Notes under the pieces: generated by a model
Told to the model about the DNA's origin: nothing
Databases searched by the model: none
What the model saw: the letters and a program-made list of their open reading frames with translations, nothing else
Program-made: the position numbers and the translations under genes
Assembly (NCBI GenBank): GCA_025963465.1
Contig: JAOQAP010000090.1
Location: 1 to 36,114, forward strand
Reading direction: 5' to 3'
DNA from: Flavipsychrobacter sp.
GTDB taxonomy: Bacteria; Bacteroidota; Bacteroidia; Chitinophagales; Chitinophagaceae
DNA length: 36,114 nucleotides
In this document: positions 25,492 through 34,506 of the stretch, piece after piece
Numbering within the stretch: the stretch's first letter is position 1
How the letters are laid out: every line of letters starts with the position of its first letter

Positions 25492-26805
25492 TTACATTGC
25501 CGGCAAAGGCGAATTATTATTTAATGGTCCTGCTTTAGGCTTCCTGCCCGGTTTCTTGGCCAGTACAGCTATTGCTTCTTCTTCCTGCTCTTCGTCTACT
25601 GTTTCTTTTTCTGCTTTTTCCGCTTTTCCTGTTGTCTTTTTAGTATTGCCTTTACGCTCTCCTTCCATCTCATCCACATACCGGCTCACGCTCAGTACTA
25701 TACCAATGGCTATACTCGTAAACCATATGGACGAACCACCCATACTGATCATCGGCAGGGTCAATCCCGTTACCGGCACCAGGTGCACGTTAACCGCCAT
25801 GTTCAGCATAGCCTGGAACACCAGCGTGATACTCAGCCCCACGGCCAGGAACGCACCAAACGCAAACGGGCACCGCTTAAATATGAGGATACTCCGCCAC
25901 AAAAACAACAGGTACAACATCACTACTACCGCGCCGCCTATCAACCCGTACTCTTCTATTATGATAGAGAAGATAAAATCAGAATAAGGATGCGGCAGGA
26001 AATTTTTCTGCAGGCTTCTGCCAGGCCCTCTGCCTGTCACACCGCCATTAGCTATTGCTATCTTGGCCTGCTGCACCTGGTATACATCTTCCGGTGCGCC
26101 TTCTTTTTTCTTTCCGCCAAAGTCCTGTATGCGCTGCTCCCATGTCTTCGCTCTACCAAATCCTGTTATCTTCGATATGGTGAACAACACAGAAACACCT
26201 ATGAGCCCGAACAGCGCCAGCATCAGCAAGTGCTTCACCTGCACCCTGCCTATATAGAATAAGATACTGCACGTAGCGCCCAGCATCAACGCTGTAGACA
26301 GGTTCGCGGGAGCTATCAGTGCACAGGTGAACAACATAGGCAGCAGCACAGGCACAAAACCAGTCTTCCAGTCTTTTATCACCGCCTGCTTCATGCTCAG
26401 TACCCGCGCCAGGAACATGAACAATGCCAGCTTGGCAAGGTCCGATGTCTGGAAGGTAAGATTGATGACCGGCAGCTTTATCCAGCGGGAACCCTCATTA
26501 AGGCTCGTACCGAAGAACAATGTGTATATTAATAATGGAAGGCTCAGTAGATATAAGATCACTGCTACCCTTGCAAATTTTGTATAGTTTACTCTATGGA
26601 CCCAATAAGTGATCAGCAACCCTAGTCCTAATACCATCACCTGCTTGATCAGGTAATAGCTCGAATTCTTTTCCATACGATAAGCCAATGACCCCGTAGA
26701 GCTATACACAGCCAGCAGGCTGATAAATGACAACAGCAGAACCACGCCCCAGATCACCTGGTCGCCTTTCGTCTTTGTCAATAACTTGGTCATGTTCTTA
26801 CTCAT
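25492..26805 (-). CDS. ftsW: Peptidoglycan glycosyltransferase FtsW (SEDS family)
   Basis: A SEDS polymerase that polymerises lipid II at the septum together with its partner FtsI. About ten TM helices are visible. Conserved segments include NEGSRWI, the FQTSDLAKLAL helix, GRGPGRSLQKNFLPHPYSDFIFSIIIEE, and LTLPMISMGGSS. ATG at 26805 is preferred over the adjacent upstream GTG. The last ~65 residues form a charged cytoplasmic tail of Glu/Lys clusters (EKAEKETVDEEQEEE) ending in a Pro/Asn-rich stretch. It lies 12 bp after murD and 2 bp before murG. Confidence 0.96.
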   Translation of the reverse strand: MSKNMTKLLTKTKGDQVIWGVVLLLSFISLLAVYSSTGSLAYRMEKNSSYYLIKQVMVLGLGLLITYWVHRVNYTKFARVAVILYLLSLPLLIYTLFFGTSLNEGSRWIKLPVINLTFQTSDLAKLALFMFLARVLSMKQAVIKDWKTGFVPVLLPMLFTCALIAPANLSTALMLGATCSILFYIGRVQVKHLLMLALFGLIGVSVLFTISKITGFGRAKTWEQRIQDFGGKKKEGAPEDVYQVQQAKIAIANGGVTGRGPGRSLQKNFLPHPYSDFIFSIIIEEYGLIGGAVVVMLYLLFLWRSILIFKRCPFAFGAFLAVGLSITLVFQAMLNMAVNVHLVPVTGLTLPMISMGGSSIWFTSIAIGIVLSVSRYVDEMEGERKGNTKKTTGKAEKAEKETVDEEQEEEAIAVLAKKPGRKPKAGPLNNNSPLPAM

Positions 26806-26817
26806 CACTTCTCTCTA

Positions 26818-28176
26818 TTACAGGTTTCTTACCGCATCTTTGAACTGGTGTCCGCGATCTTCATAATTTTTGAACAGGTCGAAACTTGCACATGCAGGCG
26901 ACAGTAATACCACATCGCCGTTTTCTGCAAGCGCATATGCTGCATGTACTGCATCAGCAGCCGTAGCAGTATCTACCATAGTTTCTATCACTTCGCCAAA
27001 TGCCGTATGTATAGGTGTATTGTCCACGCCCATGCACACTATTGCTTTTACCTTTTCCTTCACCAGGGCCATCAGCTCTATATAGTCATTGCCTTTATCC
27101 TGGCCACCCAGTATAAGCACCACCGGTTTTTTCATACTTTCCAGCGCAAACCATACCGAGTTCACATTGGTAGCCTTGCTGTCGTTGATGAACTCCACAC
27201 CTCTTACCGTCGCCACATACTCCAGGCGGTGTTCCAGTCCCTCAAAGCTCGCGAAGCTCTCGCGTATCTTTTCCTTACGCACGCCTGCTATACGTGCTGA
27301 TATACCCGCCGCCATACTGTTGTATTGATTGTGTTTGCCCTTGATAGAAAGTTCATGTATCGACATCTCCACACTGTCACCATCATACTGTATGTGCAAA
27401 CGTTCGTTGTTAATATGACCGCCTTCGTTCCCTGTTAAGTTGTTTTCGCTCATCGTTAGGTATATTATATTAGCTTGAATAGAATGGGTAGCCAGGTAGT
27501 CCATCATCACTTTATCATCCCTGTTTACGATAAAGTGGTCTGCTTTACTTTGATTCTGTGTTATCCTGAATTTTGATGCTACATAATTCTCAAATTTGTA
27601 ATCGTACCTGTCCAGGTGGTCCGGTGTAATGTTGAGCAGCACCGCTACATCAGGACGAAAGTTGTGAATATCATCCAGCTGAAAACTGCTTACTTCCATC
27701 ACGTACCATTCACATGGCTTTTCTGCTATCTGCCTTGCAAAACTGTAACCTATATTACCAACCATAGCCACGTCATAGCCTGCTTCTTTCAGTATATGAT
27801 AGGTCAGCTTCGTAGTTGTGCTCTTGCCGTTGCTGCCTGTTATAGCTATTATCTTACTATCACCTTTATACCTGTACCCGAACTCTATCTCGCTGCACAC
27901 CTCTATCCCCACACCACGTACCTGCTTTACAATAGCCACCTTATCGCTGATCCCGGGGCTTTTCACTATACACGTTGCATCCAATATTCTGTCTACTGTA
28001 TGCGCTCCTTCTTCAAATGCCACCCCGTTCTGCTGTAGTGTTTCTTTGAACTGCTCTTTAATCTTTCCTCCGTCACTTACAAACACATCCCACCCCTGCT
28101 GCTTGCCCAGCAAGGCAGCGCCTAAGCCGCTTTCAGCAGCGCCCAGTACTACGAGGCGTTTTGTGTTTGTGCTCAC
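26818..28176 (-). CDS. murD: UDP-N-acetylmuramoyl-L-alanine--D-glutamate ligase MurD
   Basis: Adds D-Glu to UDP-MurNAc-L-Ala. Motifs: VVLGAAESGLGAALLG (8-23), the P-loop ITGSNGKSTTTKL (~111-123), EVSSFQLDDI (~157), NITPDHLDRYD (~180), the central-domain GKHNQYNSMAA, GLEHRLEYV and NDSKATN, and C-terminal LSPACASFDLFKNYEDRG. The start is GTG at 28176, overlapping the last base of the mraY stop (TAGTG). No ATG exists nearby without losing the Rossmann glycine motif. 452 aa, normal. Confidence 0.97.
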   Translation of the reverse strand: MSTNTKRLVVLGAAESGLGAALLGKQQGWDVFVSDGGKIKEQFKETLQQNGVAFEEGAHTVDRILDATCIVKSPGISDKVAIVKQVRGVGIEVCSEIEFGYRYKGDSKIIAITGSNGKSTTTKLTYHILKEAGYDVAMVGNIGYSFARQIAEKPCEWYVMEVSSFQLDDIHNFRPDVAVLLNITPDHLDRYDYKFENYVASKFRITQNQSKADHFIVNRDDKVMMDYLATHSIQANIIYLTMSENNLTGNEGGHINNERLHIQYDGDSVEMSIHELSIKGKHNQYNSMAAGISARIAGVRKEKIRESFASFEGLEHRLEYVATVRGVEFINDSKATNVNSVWFALESMKKPVVLILGGQDKGNDYIELMALVKEKVKAIVCMGVDNTPIHTAFGEVIETMVDTATAADAVHAAYALAENGDVVLLSPACASFDLFKNYEDRGHQFKDAVRNL

Positions 28177-29447
28177 TATTGCAGTTTTAATGTTACTATG
28201 CTCATGATCGCCAGCATGATGCCGATGATCCAGAAGCGGGTTACTATTTTTGATTCATGATATCCTAATTTCTGGTAGTGGTGGTGCAGCGGCGACATCA
28301 GGAATATCCTGCGGCCCTCACCATATTTTCTCTTTGTCCGCTTGAAGTACCACACCTGCAGCACCACTGAGAAATTCTCTATGATGAATATGCCGCAGAA
28401 TATAGGCATCAGCAACTCTTTACGCACTATAATACCCAGGCATGCTATGATACCGCCCAGCGCCAGGCTACCCGTATCTCCCATGAATACCTGTGCAGGA
28501 TATGCATTGTACCACAGGAAGCCGATACATGCACCTACAAACGCACCTATGAATATGGACAGCTCTGCAAGGTTAGGTATGTCCATAATGTTCAGGTACC
28601 CGGCAAATACATAGTTACCCGACACATAAGCGAACACAGCAAGACACACACCGATTATTGCAGATACCCCTGTCGCCAGTCCGTCAATACCATCCGTGAT
28701 ATTGGCCCCGTTGGAGAACGTAACAATTATGAATATCACAAACAGCACATAGAGGATAGGCGTGGTTACATCCAGGTTACGCTTACCAAACACCTCAGCT
28801 ATCTTGCTGAAGCTGAACTCATGTGTCTTTACAAATGGGATAGTAGTAGTAGCGGTGCGGACATTCACATACGTATGTGTACGGCCATTTTCATCTTTAC
28901 GGGTATACTTGTCAGACTCCAGTTTTTCTGCAGCATTATGCACCCCTGTATCATTACCTTTTACTTCCCTGCTGATAACCACGTGATTGTTGTAGTACAT
29001 AGTAACACCTACTATAATTCCCAGCCCTATCTGACCAAGCACCTTGAACTTTCCTGCAAGGCCTTCCTTGTTCTTTTTAAACACTTTAATATAGTCGTCA
29101 AGGAAGCCCACAAGACCCAACCATACGGTAGATACCAGCATGAGTACTATATACACATTCAGCACACGGGCAAACAATAAAGTAGGTATCAGTATAGCAG
29201 CAAGAATAATTATCCCACCCATTGTTGGCGTACCTTTTTTCTGTATCTGCCCTTCCAGGCCCAGGTCACGCACTGTCTCCCCTATCTGCTTGCGCTGCAG
29301 GAAGACAATGAGGCGCTTACCCAGCAGCAACGATATTACCAGCGACAGTATAATAGCCATAGCCGCACGGAAGGTGATGAAGTTGAAAACTCCCGCACCT
29401 GCCAGGTGAAACGTATCGCGTAAGTATGTGAACAGATAGTACAGCAT
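28176..29447 (-). CDS. mraY: Phospho-N-acetylmuramoyl-pentapeptide-transferase MraY
   Basis: A polytopic inner-membrane enzyme that transfers phospho-MurNAc-pentapeptide to undecaprenyl phosphate, making lipid I. Motifs: [34 protein letters not shown] (catalytic Asp pair), [32 protein letters not shown], and the terminal [24 protein letters not shown]. It has 423 aa against about 360 in E. coli. The extra ~55 residues form a hydrophilic insert (~160-220) between TM helices, which I believe is common in Bacteroidota MraY. It lies 9 bp after murE and overlaps murD by one base. Confidence 0.97.
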   Translation of the reverse strand: MLYYLFTYLRDTFHLAGAGVFNFITFRAAMAIILSLVISLLLGKRLIVFLQRKQIGETVRDLGLEGQIQKKGTPTMGGIIILAAILIPTLLFARVLNVYIVLMLVSTVWLGLVGFLDDYIKVFKKNKEGLAGKFKVLGQIGLGIIVGVTMYYNNHVVISREVKGNDTGVHNAAEKLESDKYTRKDENGRTHTYVNVRTATTTIPFVKTHEFSFSKIAEVFGKRNLDVTTPILYVLFVIFIIVTFSNGANITDGIDGLATGVSAIIGVCLAVFAYVSGNYVFAGYLNIMDIPNLAELSIFIGAFVGACIGFLWYNAYPAQVFMGDTGSLALGGIIACLGIIVRKELLMPIFCGIFIIENFSVVLQVWYFKRTKRKYGEGRRIFLMSPLHHHYQKLGYHESKIVTRFWIIGIMLAIMSIVTLKLQ

Positions 29448-29456
29448 CTATGCCGG

Positions 29457-30923
29457 TTATTTATTTAGTGTTTCAAAAGCTTCTGTCAATATCTCCCTGT
29501 CGTCAAAATGATGTTTTACTCCTTTTATCTCCTGGTAGGTCTCATGCCCTTTACCTGCTACCAGTATTATATCTCCCGGCTGTGCCAGCGTACATGCTAC
29601 CTTTATCGCTTCTTTCCTGTCTGTTATTCTCAGGCTCTTTCTTTTTTGCGGCCCTGTCAGCCCTGCTTCCATTTCGTTCAGTATCTCCTCCGGGTCTTCG
29701 CTGCGTGGGTTATCTGCCGTAAGTATTGCTTTGTTGCTATGCTCACAGGCCACTTCTGCCATTATCGGGCGCTTTGCCCTGTCACGGTCGCCGCCACAGC
29801 CCACCACTGTTATCAGGCTCTGCCCCTGTGTGCGCAACTGGTTGATGGTCGCGAGTACATTGATCAGTGCATCAGGCGTATGCGCATAGTCTACTATCCC
29901 CAGTATCTTATCATTCGGCGACATATAGGTCTCAAACCTGCCCGCCGCGCCATGCAGTCCGCTCAGCACCGCCAGTACCTGCATCTTGTCTTCGCCCAGC
30001 AGCTTTGCCGTGCCATATACCGCTAGCAGGTTGTAAGCGTTAAATGTGCCTATCATCCTGAAGTGCGCCTCCGTATTGTCTACTATCATCACAAGGCCGG
30101 TCAGGTTGTTCTCCATCACCTTGCCTTTTATAGTAGCCGGCACACGCAGGCTGTAAGTATGTTTTTCCGCTTTTGTATTCTGCAGCATCACCATTCCGCG
30201 CTTATCATCAGCATTGGTCAATGCAAATGCATCAGCAGGAAGCTCATCAAAAAAGCGTTTCTTTACTCTTATATATTCGTCAAATGTTTTGTGATAGTCC
30301 AGGTGATCGTGCGTGATATTAGTAAACACACCACCCACGAACCTGATACCTGCTATGCGCTCCTGGTGCACAGCATGAGAGCTTACCTCCATAAATGCAT
30401 AAGCACAACCCGCATCTACCATCCTGCGCAGCATTGCGTGAATGGATATAGAATCAGGGGTAGTATGTGTAGCTATCTCTATCTTATCGTGAATATGGTT
30501 CTGTACCGTAGACAATAGACCACACTTATGGCCTAGCGCTTCAAACAACTTGTAAAGCAGCGTAGCCGTTGTGGTCTTTCCATTAGTGCCTGTTATACCT
30601 ACCACCTTCAGCTGCACAGACGGAAAGTCATAGAATGCATCAGCCATCAGCCCTGCAGTAGCAGCGCTGTCTTTCACCTGCACATAAGTAACACCTTCTT
30701 TCAACTCAGCCGGCATTGTCTCGCAAACGATCACCGTCGCTCCTTGCCCTATAGATTGCTCTATAAATGAATGCCCGTCAGACAAAGTACCCTTCACCGC
30801 TATGAACACACTGCCACCCGCCACCTTGCGCGAATCAATGCACAGGCTGCTTACCACAACGGCAAGGCTGCCTTGTGTGCGCACAGGCTTTACATTGATC
30901 AGTATGTCTTGTAATATCGGCAT
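29457..30923 (-). CDS. murE: UDP-MurNAc-tripeptide ligase MurE (meso-diaminopimelate-adding)
   Basis: Adds the third stem-peptide residue in the cytoplasm. P-loop GTNGKTT at 112-118, then EVSSHAVHQERI (~179-190) and TNITHDHLDYH (~201-211). The substrate-selecting motif DNPR (404-407) predicts meso-diaminopimelate rather than lysine. The C-terminal GKGHETYQ is present. 488 aa, usual length. The ATG overlaps the ftsI stop by one base (TAATG). No murF follows; MurF must be encoded elsewhere. Confidence 0.97.
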   Translation of the reverse strand: MPILQDILINVKPVRTQGSLAVVVSSLCIDSRKVAGGSVFIAVKGTLSDGHSFIEQSIGQGATVIVCETMPAELKEGVTYVQVKDSAATAGLMADAFYDFPSVQLKVVGITGTNGKTTTATLLYKLFEALGHKCGLLSTVQNHIHDKIEIATHTTPDSISIHAMLRRMVDAGCAYAFMEVSSHAVHQERIAGIRFVGGVFTNITHDHLDYHKTFDEYIRVKKRFFDELPADAFALTNADDKRGMVMLQNTKAEKHTYSLRVPATIKGKVMENNLTGLVMIVDNTEAHFRMIGTFNAYNLLAVYGTAKLLGEDKMQVLAVLSGLHGAAGRFETYMSPNDKILGIVDYAHTPDALINVLATINQLRTQGQSLITVVGCGGDRDRAKRPIMAEVACEHSNKAILTADNPRSEDPEEILNEMEAGLTGPQKRKSLRITDRKEAIKVACTLAQPGDIILVAGKGHETYQEIKGVKHHFDDREILTEAFETLNK

Positions 30924-33013
30924 TAGCTTAATTGCAGTGTTATTGTTTGTCCTTTTGCTATTCTTGTTCCCGGCGCTATAGATTGTACTGACACCTTTCC
31001 TTTCCCTACCACTGTTACCAGCAGGCCGTTATTCTCAAGTACATATACAGCATCTCTCAGCCCCATACCCGTTACATCTGGCATTACATTTCTATATAGT
31101 TTTGCCGGCTGCACAGACATATGCCTGTTACTATCAGTATGCAGTTCCGTCATTATGTTCATATAGTCAAATGACATCGGCGTTCTTTTGTCCAGTGCCG
31201 CCAGCAATACCTGGTAGCTGCGTGCAGTAGCTGCCTTTGCAGGTATCACACCCGATGCATTACGCGAAAGACTGTCCAGCGGGCCGGCCCATGCGCCCAT
31301 GTTCTGCGAGAATATCTTATCGGCCACCATCCTGAAAACAGGCGCGGCAATAGCGCCACCATAGTACGCTGCAGAGTGCGGCTTTGTCCTGATCACTACA
31401 CAGATAGTATACTTCGGATTTTCTGCAGGAAGGAAGCCTACAAAAGATCCCTGGTACACGCCATCGGTATAGCGGATGCCTTTATCTGCTACCTGCGCAG
31501 TACCTGTCTTACCGGCCATGGTATAGTATGGTGATTCAATTCCTTTTGCAGTACCCTCTGTTACCACGGCCCTCATGCATTTCTGCAACTGCGCTACCAC
31601 GTTTGCATCACCCACCTGCTCTATCACGGTTGGCTGGAAAGTTTTCACTTCCTTACCATATTCCTTTATAGAGCTTACCAGGTATGGTTTCATCATTGCG
31701 CCGTTATTGGCAATAGCATTATACAGCATGCAGGTATGCAGCGGCGATATCAGCACACCATACCCCGTAGCCATCCATGGCAGCGATGTGTTGCTCCATG
31801 AGCTGCTGCCCGGTTTTGTTACCACGGGCCTACGCTCACCTGCCAGGTCTATACCTGTAGGCAGGTCAAGGTGCAGGTCTGTAAGATGTTTTATATACTT
31901 CGATGGATTGTTGCTGTAGTATTTATCTGCCAGCCATGCCATTGCTGCATTGCTCGACTCTGCATAGGCTTTCCATATCGGCATTACATGCAGGCCCAGG
32001 TGAGAGTCCTTCATCGTCCTGTTGCCAAAATGTATAGCGCCGCCCTGGGCGTCCACCAGGTCGTTCACGTTTATGTACTTGTCATTCAGCAGCGACAGCA
32101 GCGTTACCATCTTAAAGGTAGAGCCCGGCTCTGTTGGTATCATAGCGTAGTTGAAATCTTCCCAGTAGCTGCCATCGGTCTGGCGGCCAAGGTTCACCAG
32201 CGTACGCACCTTGCCTGTTGCCACCTCCATTACTATACAGGTACCATACAGGCATTCATACTTTTGCAGTATGCTCATCAGGGCATGTTCTGCCACGTCC
32301 TGTACACCTATGTCCAGTGTAGTTACTACATCCTTGCCATTCTGCGGGTCTACTTCCGATCCTTCTATCGGCACCCATACACTGCCAGTGCTTTTCTGTA
32401 CCACCCTACGGCCGTTCTCGCCTACCAGGTCTTTATTGTAAGTAGCTTCCAGTCCACTTATATTGCTGTCACGATAAACACCTATCGTACGATAGGCAAG
32501 CATATTGTAAGGATTGTCCCTCTTCTCTCTTGAGTCTACTATAAAGCCGCCCAGCCCCTTGCCCTTTCTGAATATCGGGAAAGAACGTATTGCCTCATAC
32601 TGTGAATAGTCCAGTTTCCTACCCAGGAAGTAATACCTGTTCTCCTCGTTGTAGGCACGAACGAACTCTTCTTTGTACTGGTCAGGTGTTTTGGTAACGA
32701 ACAACTGCGACATGCACAGACACAACGAATCAATGTTCTTTGCAAACAGGCCGGAGTCGATCACCGAGAAATCTATGTGTACATCAAATTCAGGTTTTGA
32801 AGAGCTGAGCAACACGCCATCTTCTGTGTATATGTTGCAGCGGTCAGCAAGCAGCGTATCAAAACGGGTGTGCATTTCCTTGGCCATCGCTTTCAGCCTT
32901 GGCCCTTCCTTCACCTGTATCAGGGCGGCCTTAATGATGATAGCAAAGCCGAACACGCAAATGCATGTAAAAGCTATGTACACCCTGAACCGTATGTCCT
33001 TCTTTATATCCAC
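30923..33013 (-). CDS. ftsI: Septal penicillin-binding protein FtsI (PBP3-type transpeptidase) with one PASTA domain
   Basis: A class B PBP that crosslinks septal peptidoglycan, working with FtsW. One N-terminal TM helix (~9-33), a pedestal domain (~45-225), then the transpeptidase with S298-TFK301, S353-SN355 and K502-TG504. A C-terminal PASTA domain (~640-696; PDVTGMGLRDAVYVLENNGL) may bind peptidoglycan or steady the septal complex. The start is GTG at 33013: an in-frame stop lies about 27 bp upstream with no ATG between, and the next Met (~43) would remove the TM helix. 696 aa. It follows the ftsL-like gene after 115 bp. Confidence 0.96.
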   Translation of the reverse strand: MDIKKDIRFRVYIAFTCICVFGFAIIIKAALIQVKEGPRLKAMAKEMHTRFDTLLADRCNIYTEDGVLLSSSKPEFDVHIDFSVIDSGLFAKNIDSLCLCMSQLFVTKTPDQYKEEFVRAYNEENRYYFLGRKLDYSQYEAIRSFPIFRKGKGLGGFIVDSREKRDNPYNMLAYRTIGVYRDSNISGLEATYNKDLVGENGRRVVQKSTGSVWVPIEGSEVDPQNGKDVVTTLDIGVQDVAEHALMSILQKYECLYGTCIVMEVATGKVRTLVNLGRQTDGSYWEDFNYAMIPTEPGSTFKMVTLLSLLNDKYINVNDLVDAQGGAIHFGNRTMKDSHLGLHVMPIWKAYAESSNAAMAWLADKYYSNNPSKYIKHLTDLHLDLPTGIDLAGERRPVVTKPGSSSWSNTSLPWMATGYGVLISPLHTCMLYNAIANNGAMMKPYLVSSIKEYGKEVKTFQPTVIEQVGDANVVAQLQKCMRAVVTEGTAKGIESPYYTMAGKTGTAQVADKGIRYTDGVYQGSFVGFLPAENPKYTICVVIRTKPHSAAYYGGAIAAPVFRMVADKIFSQNMGAWAGPLDSLSRNASGVIPAKAATARSYQVLLAALDKRTPMSFDYMNIMTELHTDSNRHMSVQPAKLYRNVMPDVTGMGLRDAVYVLENNGLLVTVVGKGKVSVQSIAPGTRIAKGQTITLQLS

Positions 33014-33101
33014 CCCTGAAAAACTATTTAACCATTACCTCTTTAACTTTCTTCGTCCGCCGTAGCTGCCTATCTGATAACATGATCGCAGCGAAGGAGG
33101 A

Positions 33102-33132
33102 TAACCTATCAATCTGTAACTTATCAACCTAT
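33102..33132 (-). repeat. 31-bp repeat, copy B (ftsL-ftsI junction)
   Basis: 27 of 31 bases match copy A (24352-24382); the first 16 (ATAGGTTGATAAGTTA) are identical. The repeat abuts the TAG stop of the ftsL-like gene, two bases of which fall inside it. Confidence 0.85.
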
Positions 33133-33518
33133 TTACCAGCCACCTCCCCTTTAGGGGTCGGGGGTACTGTTATCTTATATGCCGGCATCAGCGATGGTTT
33201 CAATCCTATGCCTTCTGCCATTTTTATTACCTGCGTTTCTGTCTTCACTTTCATCAGCTGCGATTTCACGTCCATATATTTCCAGCGCAGCTCCTTCAGT
33301 GTTTTGTTCTGGGTGTTTATAGCCCGCTGTATCTCTATAGCACGGTGACTGTTGCTGATATACAGCACACACAACAACACTATAAATGCGAGAAAAGGAA
33401 TATTATTTACAATGGCTTTATAAGATACTTTCTCCACCAGCGACCTCCAGTCGTTGCTTACCCTCTGCGCGGGCGTCAGCACTTCCTGCTGACTATTTGT
33501 TTCTTCGCTGCTCACCAC
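33129..33518 (-). CDS. ftsL: FtsL-like cell division protein
   Basis: A 129-aa bitopic protein between rsmH and ftsI, the usual place of ftsL. A cytoplasmic N-terminus (~1-38) is followed by one TM helix (~40-56, IPFLAFIVLLCVLYI). Then comes a short coiled coil (~60-95; IEIQRAINTQNKTLKELRWK) and a C-terminal segment. FtsL bridges FtsQ with the FtsW-FtsI synthase. Sequence similarity is weak, so the call rests on size, topology and position. The start is GTG (33518, or the adjacent GTG at 33515). The final residues VPPTPKGEVAGK come from a CCCCTTTAGGGG palindromic element and look like a secondary addition. Confidence 0.85.
   Translation of the reverse strand: MVSSEETNSQQEVLTPAQRVSNDWRSLVEKVSYKAIVNNIPFLAFIVLLCVLYISNSHRAIEIQRAINTQNKTLKELRWKYMDVKSQLMKVKTETQVIKMAEGIGLKPSLMPAYKITVPPTPKGEVAGK
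33141..33165. repeat. CCCCTTTAGGGG palindromic element within the ftsL 3' end
   Basis: The core 33146-33157 is a perfect palindrome (CCCCT-TT-AGGGG), flanked by a second G-run (GGGGG 33160-33164). Very similar G/C-run elements are, from memory, common in Bacteroidota intergenic DNA. Read on the - strand it encodes PPTPKGE. Confidence 0.6.
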
Positions 33519-33570
33519 TCCGTTTTATATACTGCAGGACACCTCGTCCATTTTTTTACTATTTCATTTC

Positions 33571-33605
33571 ATCAGCTAATTATCACATCAGCTAATCAGC
33601 TAATT
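33571..33605 (-). repeat. ATTAGCTG tandem repeat at the rsmH-ftsL junction
   Basis: On the - strand AATTAGCTGATTAGCTGATG is followed by another AATTAGCTGATG after five bases. The TGA stop of rsmH is inside the first unit. Stop triplets occur in all frames. Confidence 0.75.
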
Positions 33606-34504
33606 TTTTCTCCCACTCTCAGTCTCGCACTTCTTGCCCGCGGGTTAGCTTTTATTTCTGCGTCCGTTGGTTCTATCGGCTTGGGGTTTACCGGCCTGAG
33701 CAGCGGCTTCACCGGTTCTTCATATTCCCCTGCCTCGTCCCATCGTCCTCGTTTTATATAGTGCTTCACTATCCTGTCTTCCAGCGAGTGAAAGGAGATG
33801 ATGCTCAATCTTCCTCCCGGCTTCAGGCTTGCTGCCGATTGTTGCAGCAGGTCTTTCAGCGCACCCAGCTCATCGTTCACTTCTATCCTCAGTGCCTGGA
33901 ACACCTGCGCCAGGTACCTGTTCGGGTTCACACCCCTTATCACCGGACCCAGCATTGCTTTCAGCGCCTCTATCGTTTGCACCCCGTTGCCCTTGCGGTT
34001 CGTCACTATGTGCTTCGCCAGTTGCTTCGAGTTCCTCACTTCGCCATACTGCTCAAACAACTGGTGCAGTTGTGGTTCGCTATATGTCTGCAGCACTTTC
34101 GCTGCGGTCAGTTCGCTACGCTTGTCCATTCTCATATCCAGCGGTCCGTCAAAGCGTATGGAGAACCCCCTTTCTGCTGTGTCAAACTGGAAAGAGCTTA
34201 CGCCCAGGTCAGCCAGTATGCCATCTACTTCTTTATGTCCGTGCAGTCGCAAAAAGCGCTGTAGGTATTTAAAATTTTCGGTCACCGGTATCAGCCTGTC
34301 ATCATCCGGTTTGTTCTTCCATGCATCAGCGTCCTGGTCAAATGCGATCAGCTTTCCTTTCGGCCCAAGTTGTTCAAGTATCAGCCTGCTGTGCCCGCCG
34401 CCGCCAAATGTGCAATCCACATACACACCATCTTCCTTTATCGCCAACCCGTCTACTGCCTCATGTAAAAGAACTGTTGTGTGGTAAAAATCAGGATTGC
34501 CCAT
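33596..34504 (-). CDS. rsmH: 16S rRNA (cytosine1402-N4)-methyltransferase RsmH
   Basis: A SAM-dependent methyltransferase that modifies N4 of C1402 in 16S rRNA (also called MraW). Motifs: HTTVLLHEAVDGL (8-20), the SAM-binding VDCTFGGGGHS (29-39), IAFDQDADAW, DGILADLGVSSFQFD, ERGFSIRFDGPLDMRMD, RIEVNDELGAL and SIISFHSLEDRIVK. 302 aa, normal length. ATG at 34504 lies 2 bp after the mraZ stop. It is the conserved second gene of dcw operons. Confidence 0.97.
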   Translation of the reverse strand: MGNPDFYHTTVLLHEAVDGLAIKEDGVYVDCTFGGGGHSRLILEQLGPKGKLIAFDQDADAWKNKPDDDRLIPVTENFKYLQRFLRLHGHKEVDGILADLGVSSFQFDTAERGFSIRFDGPLDMRMDKRSELTAAKVLQTYSEPQLHQLFEQYGEVRNSKQLAKHIVTNRKGNGVQTIEALKAMLGPVIRGVNPNRYLAQVFQALRIEVNDELGALKDLLQQSAASLKPGGRLSIISFHSLEDRIVKHYIKRGRWDEAGEYEEPVKPLLRPVNPKPIEPTDAEIKANPRARSARLRVGEKIS

Positions 34505-34506
34505 TC

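Noticed and set aside
33798-34487. 229-aa + strand ORF opposite rsmH
   Set aside because: Antisense shadow with Ser/Cys/Pro-rich composition; rsmH motifs are unambiguous on the other strand.
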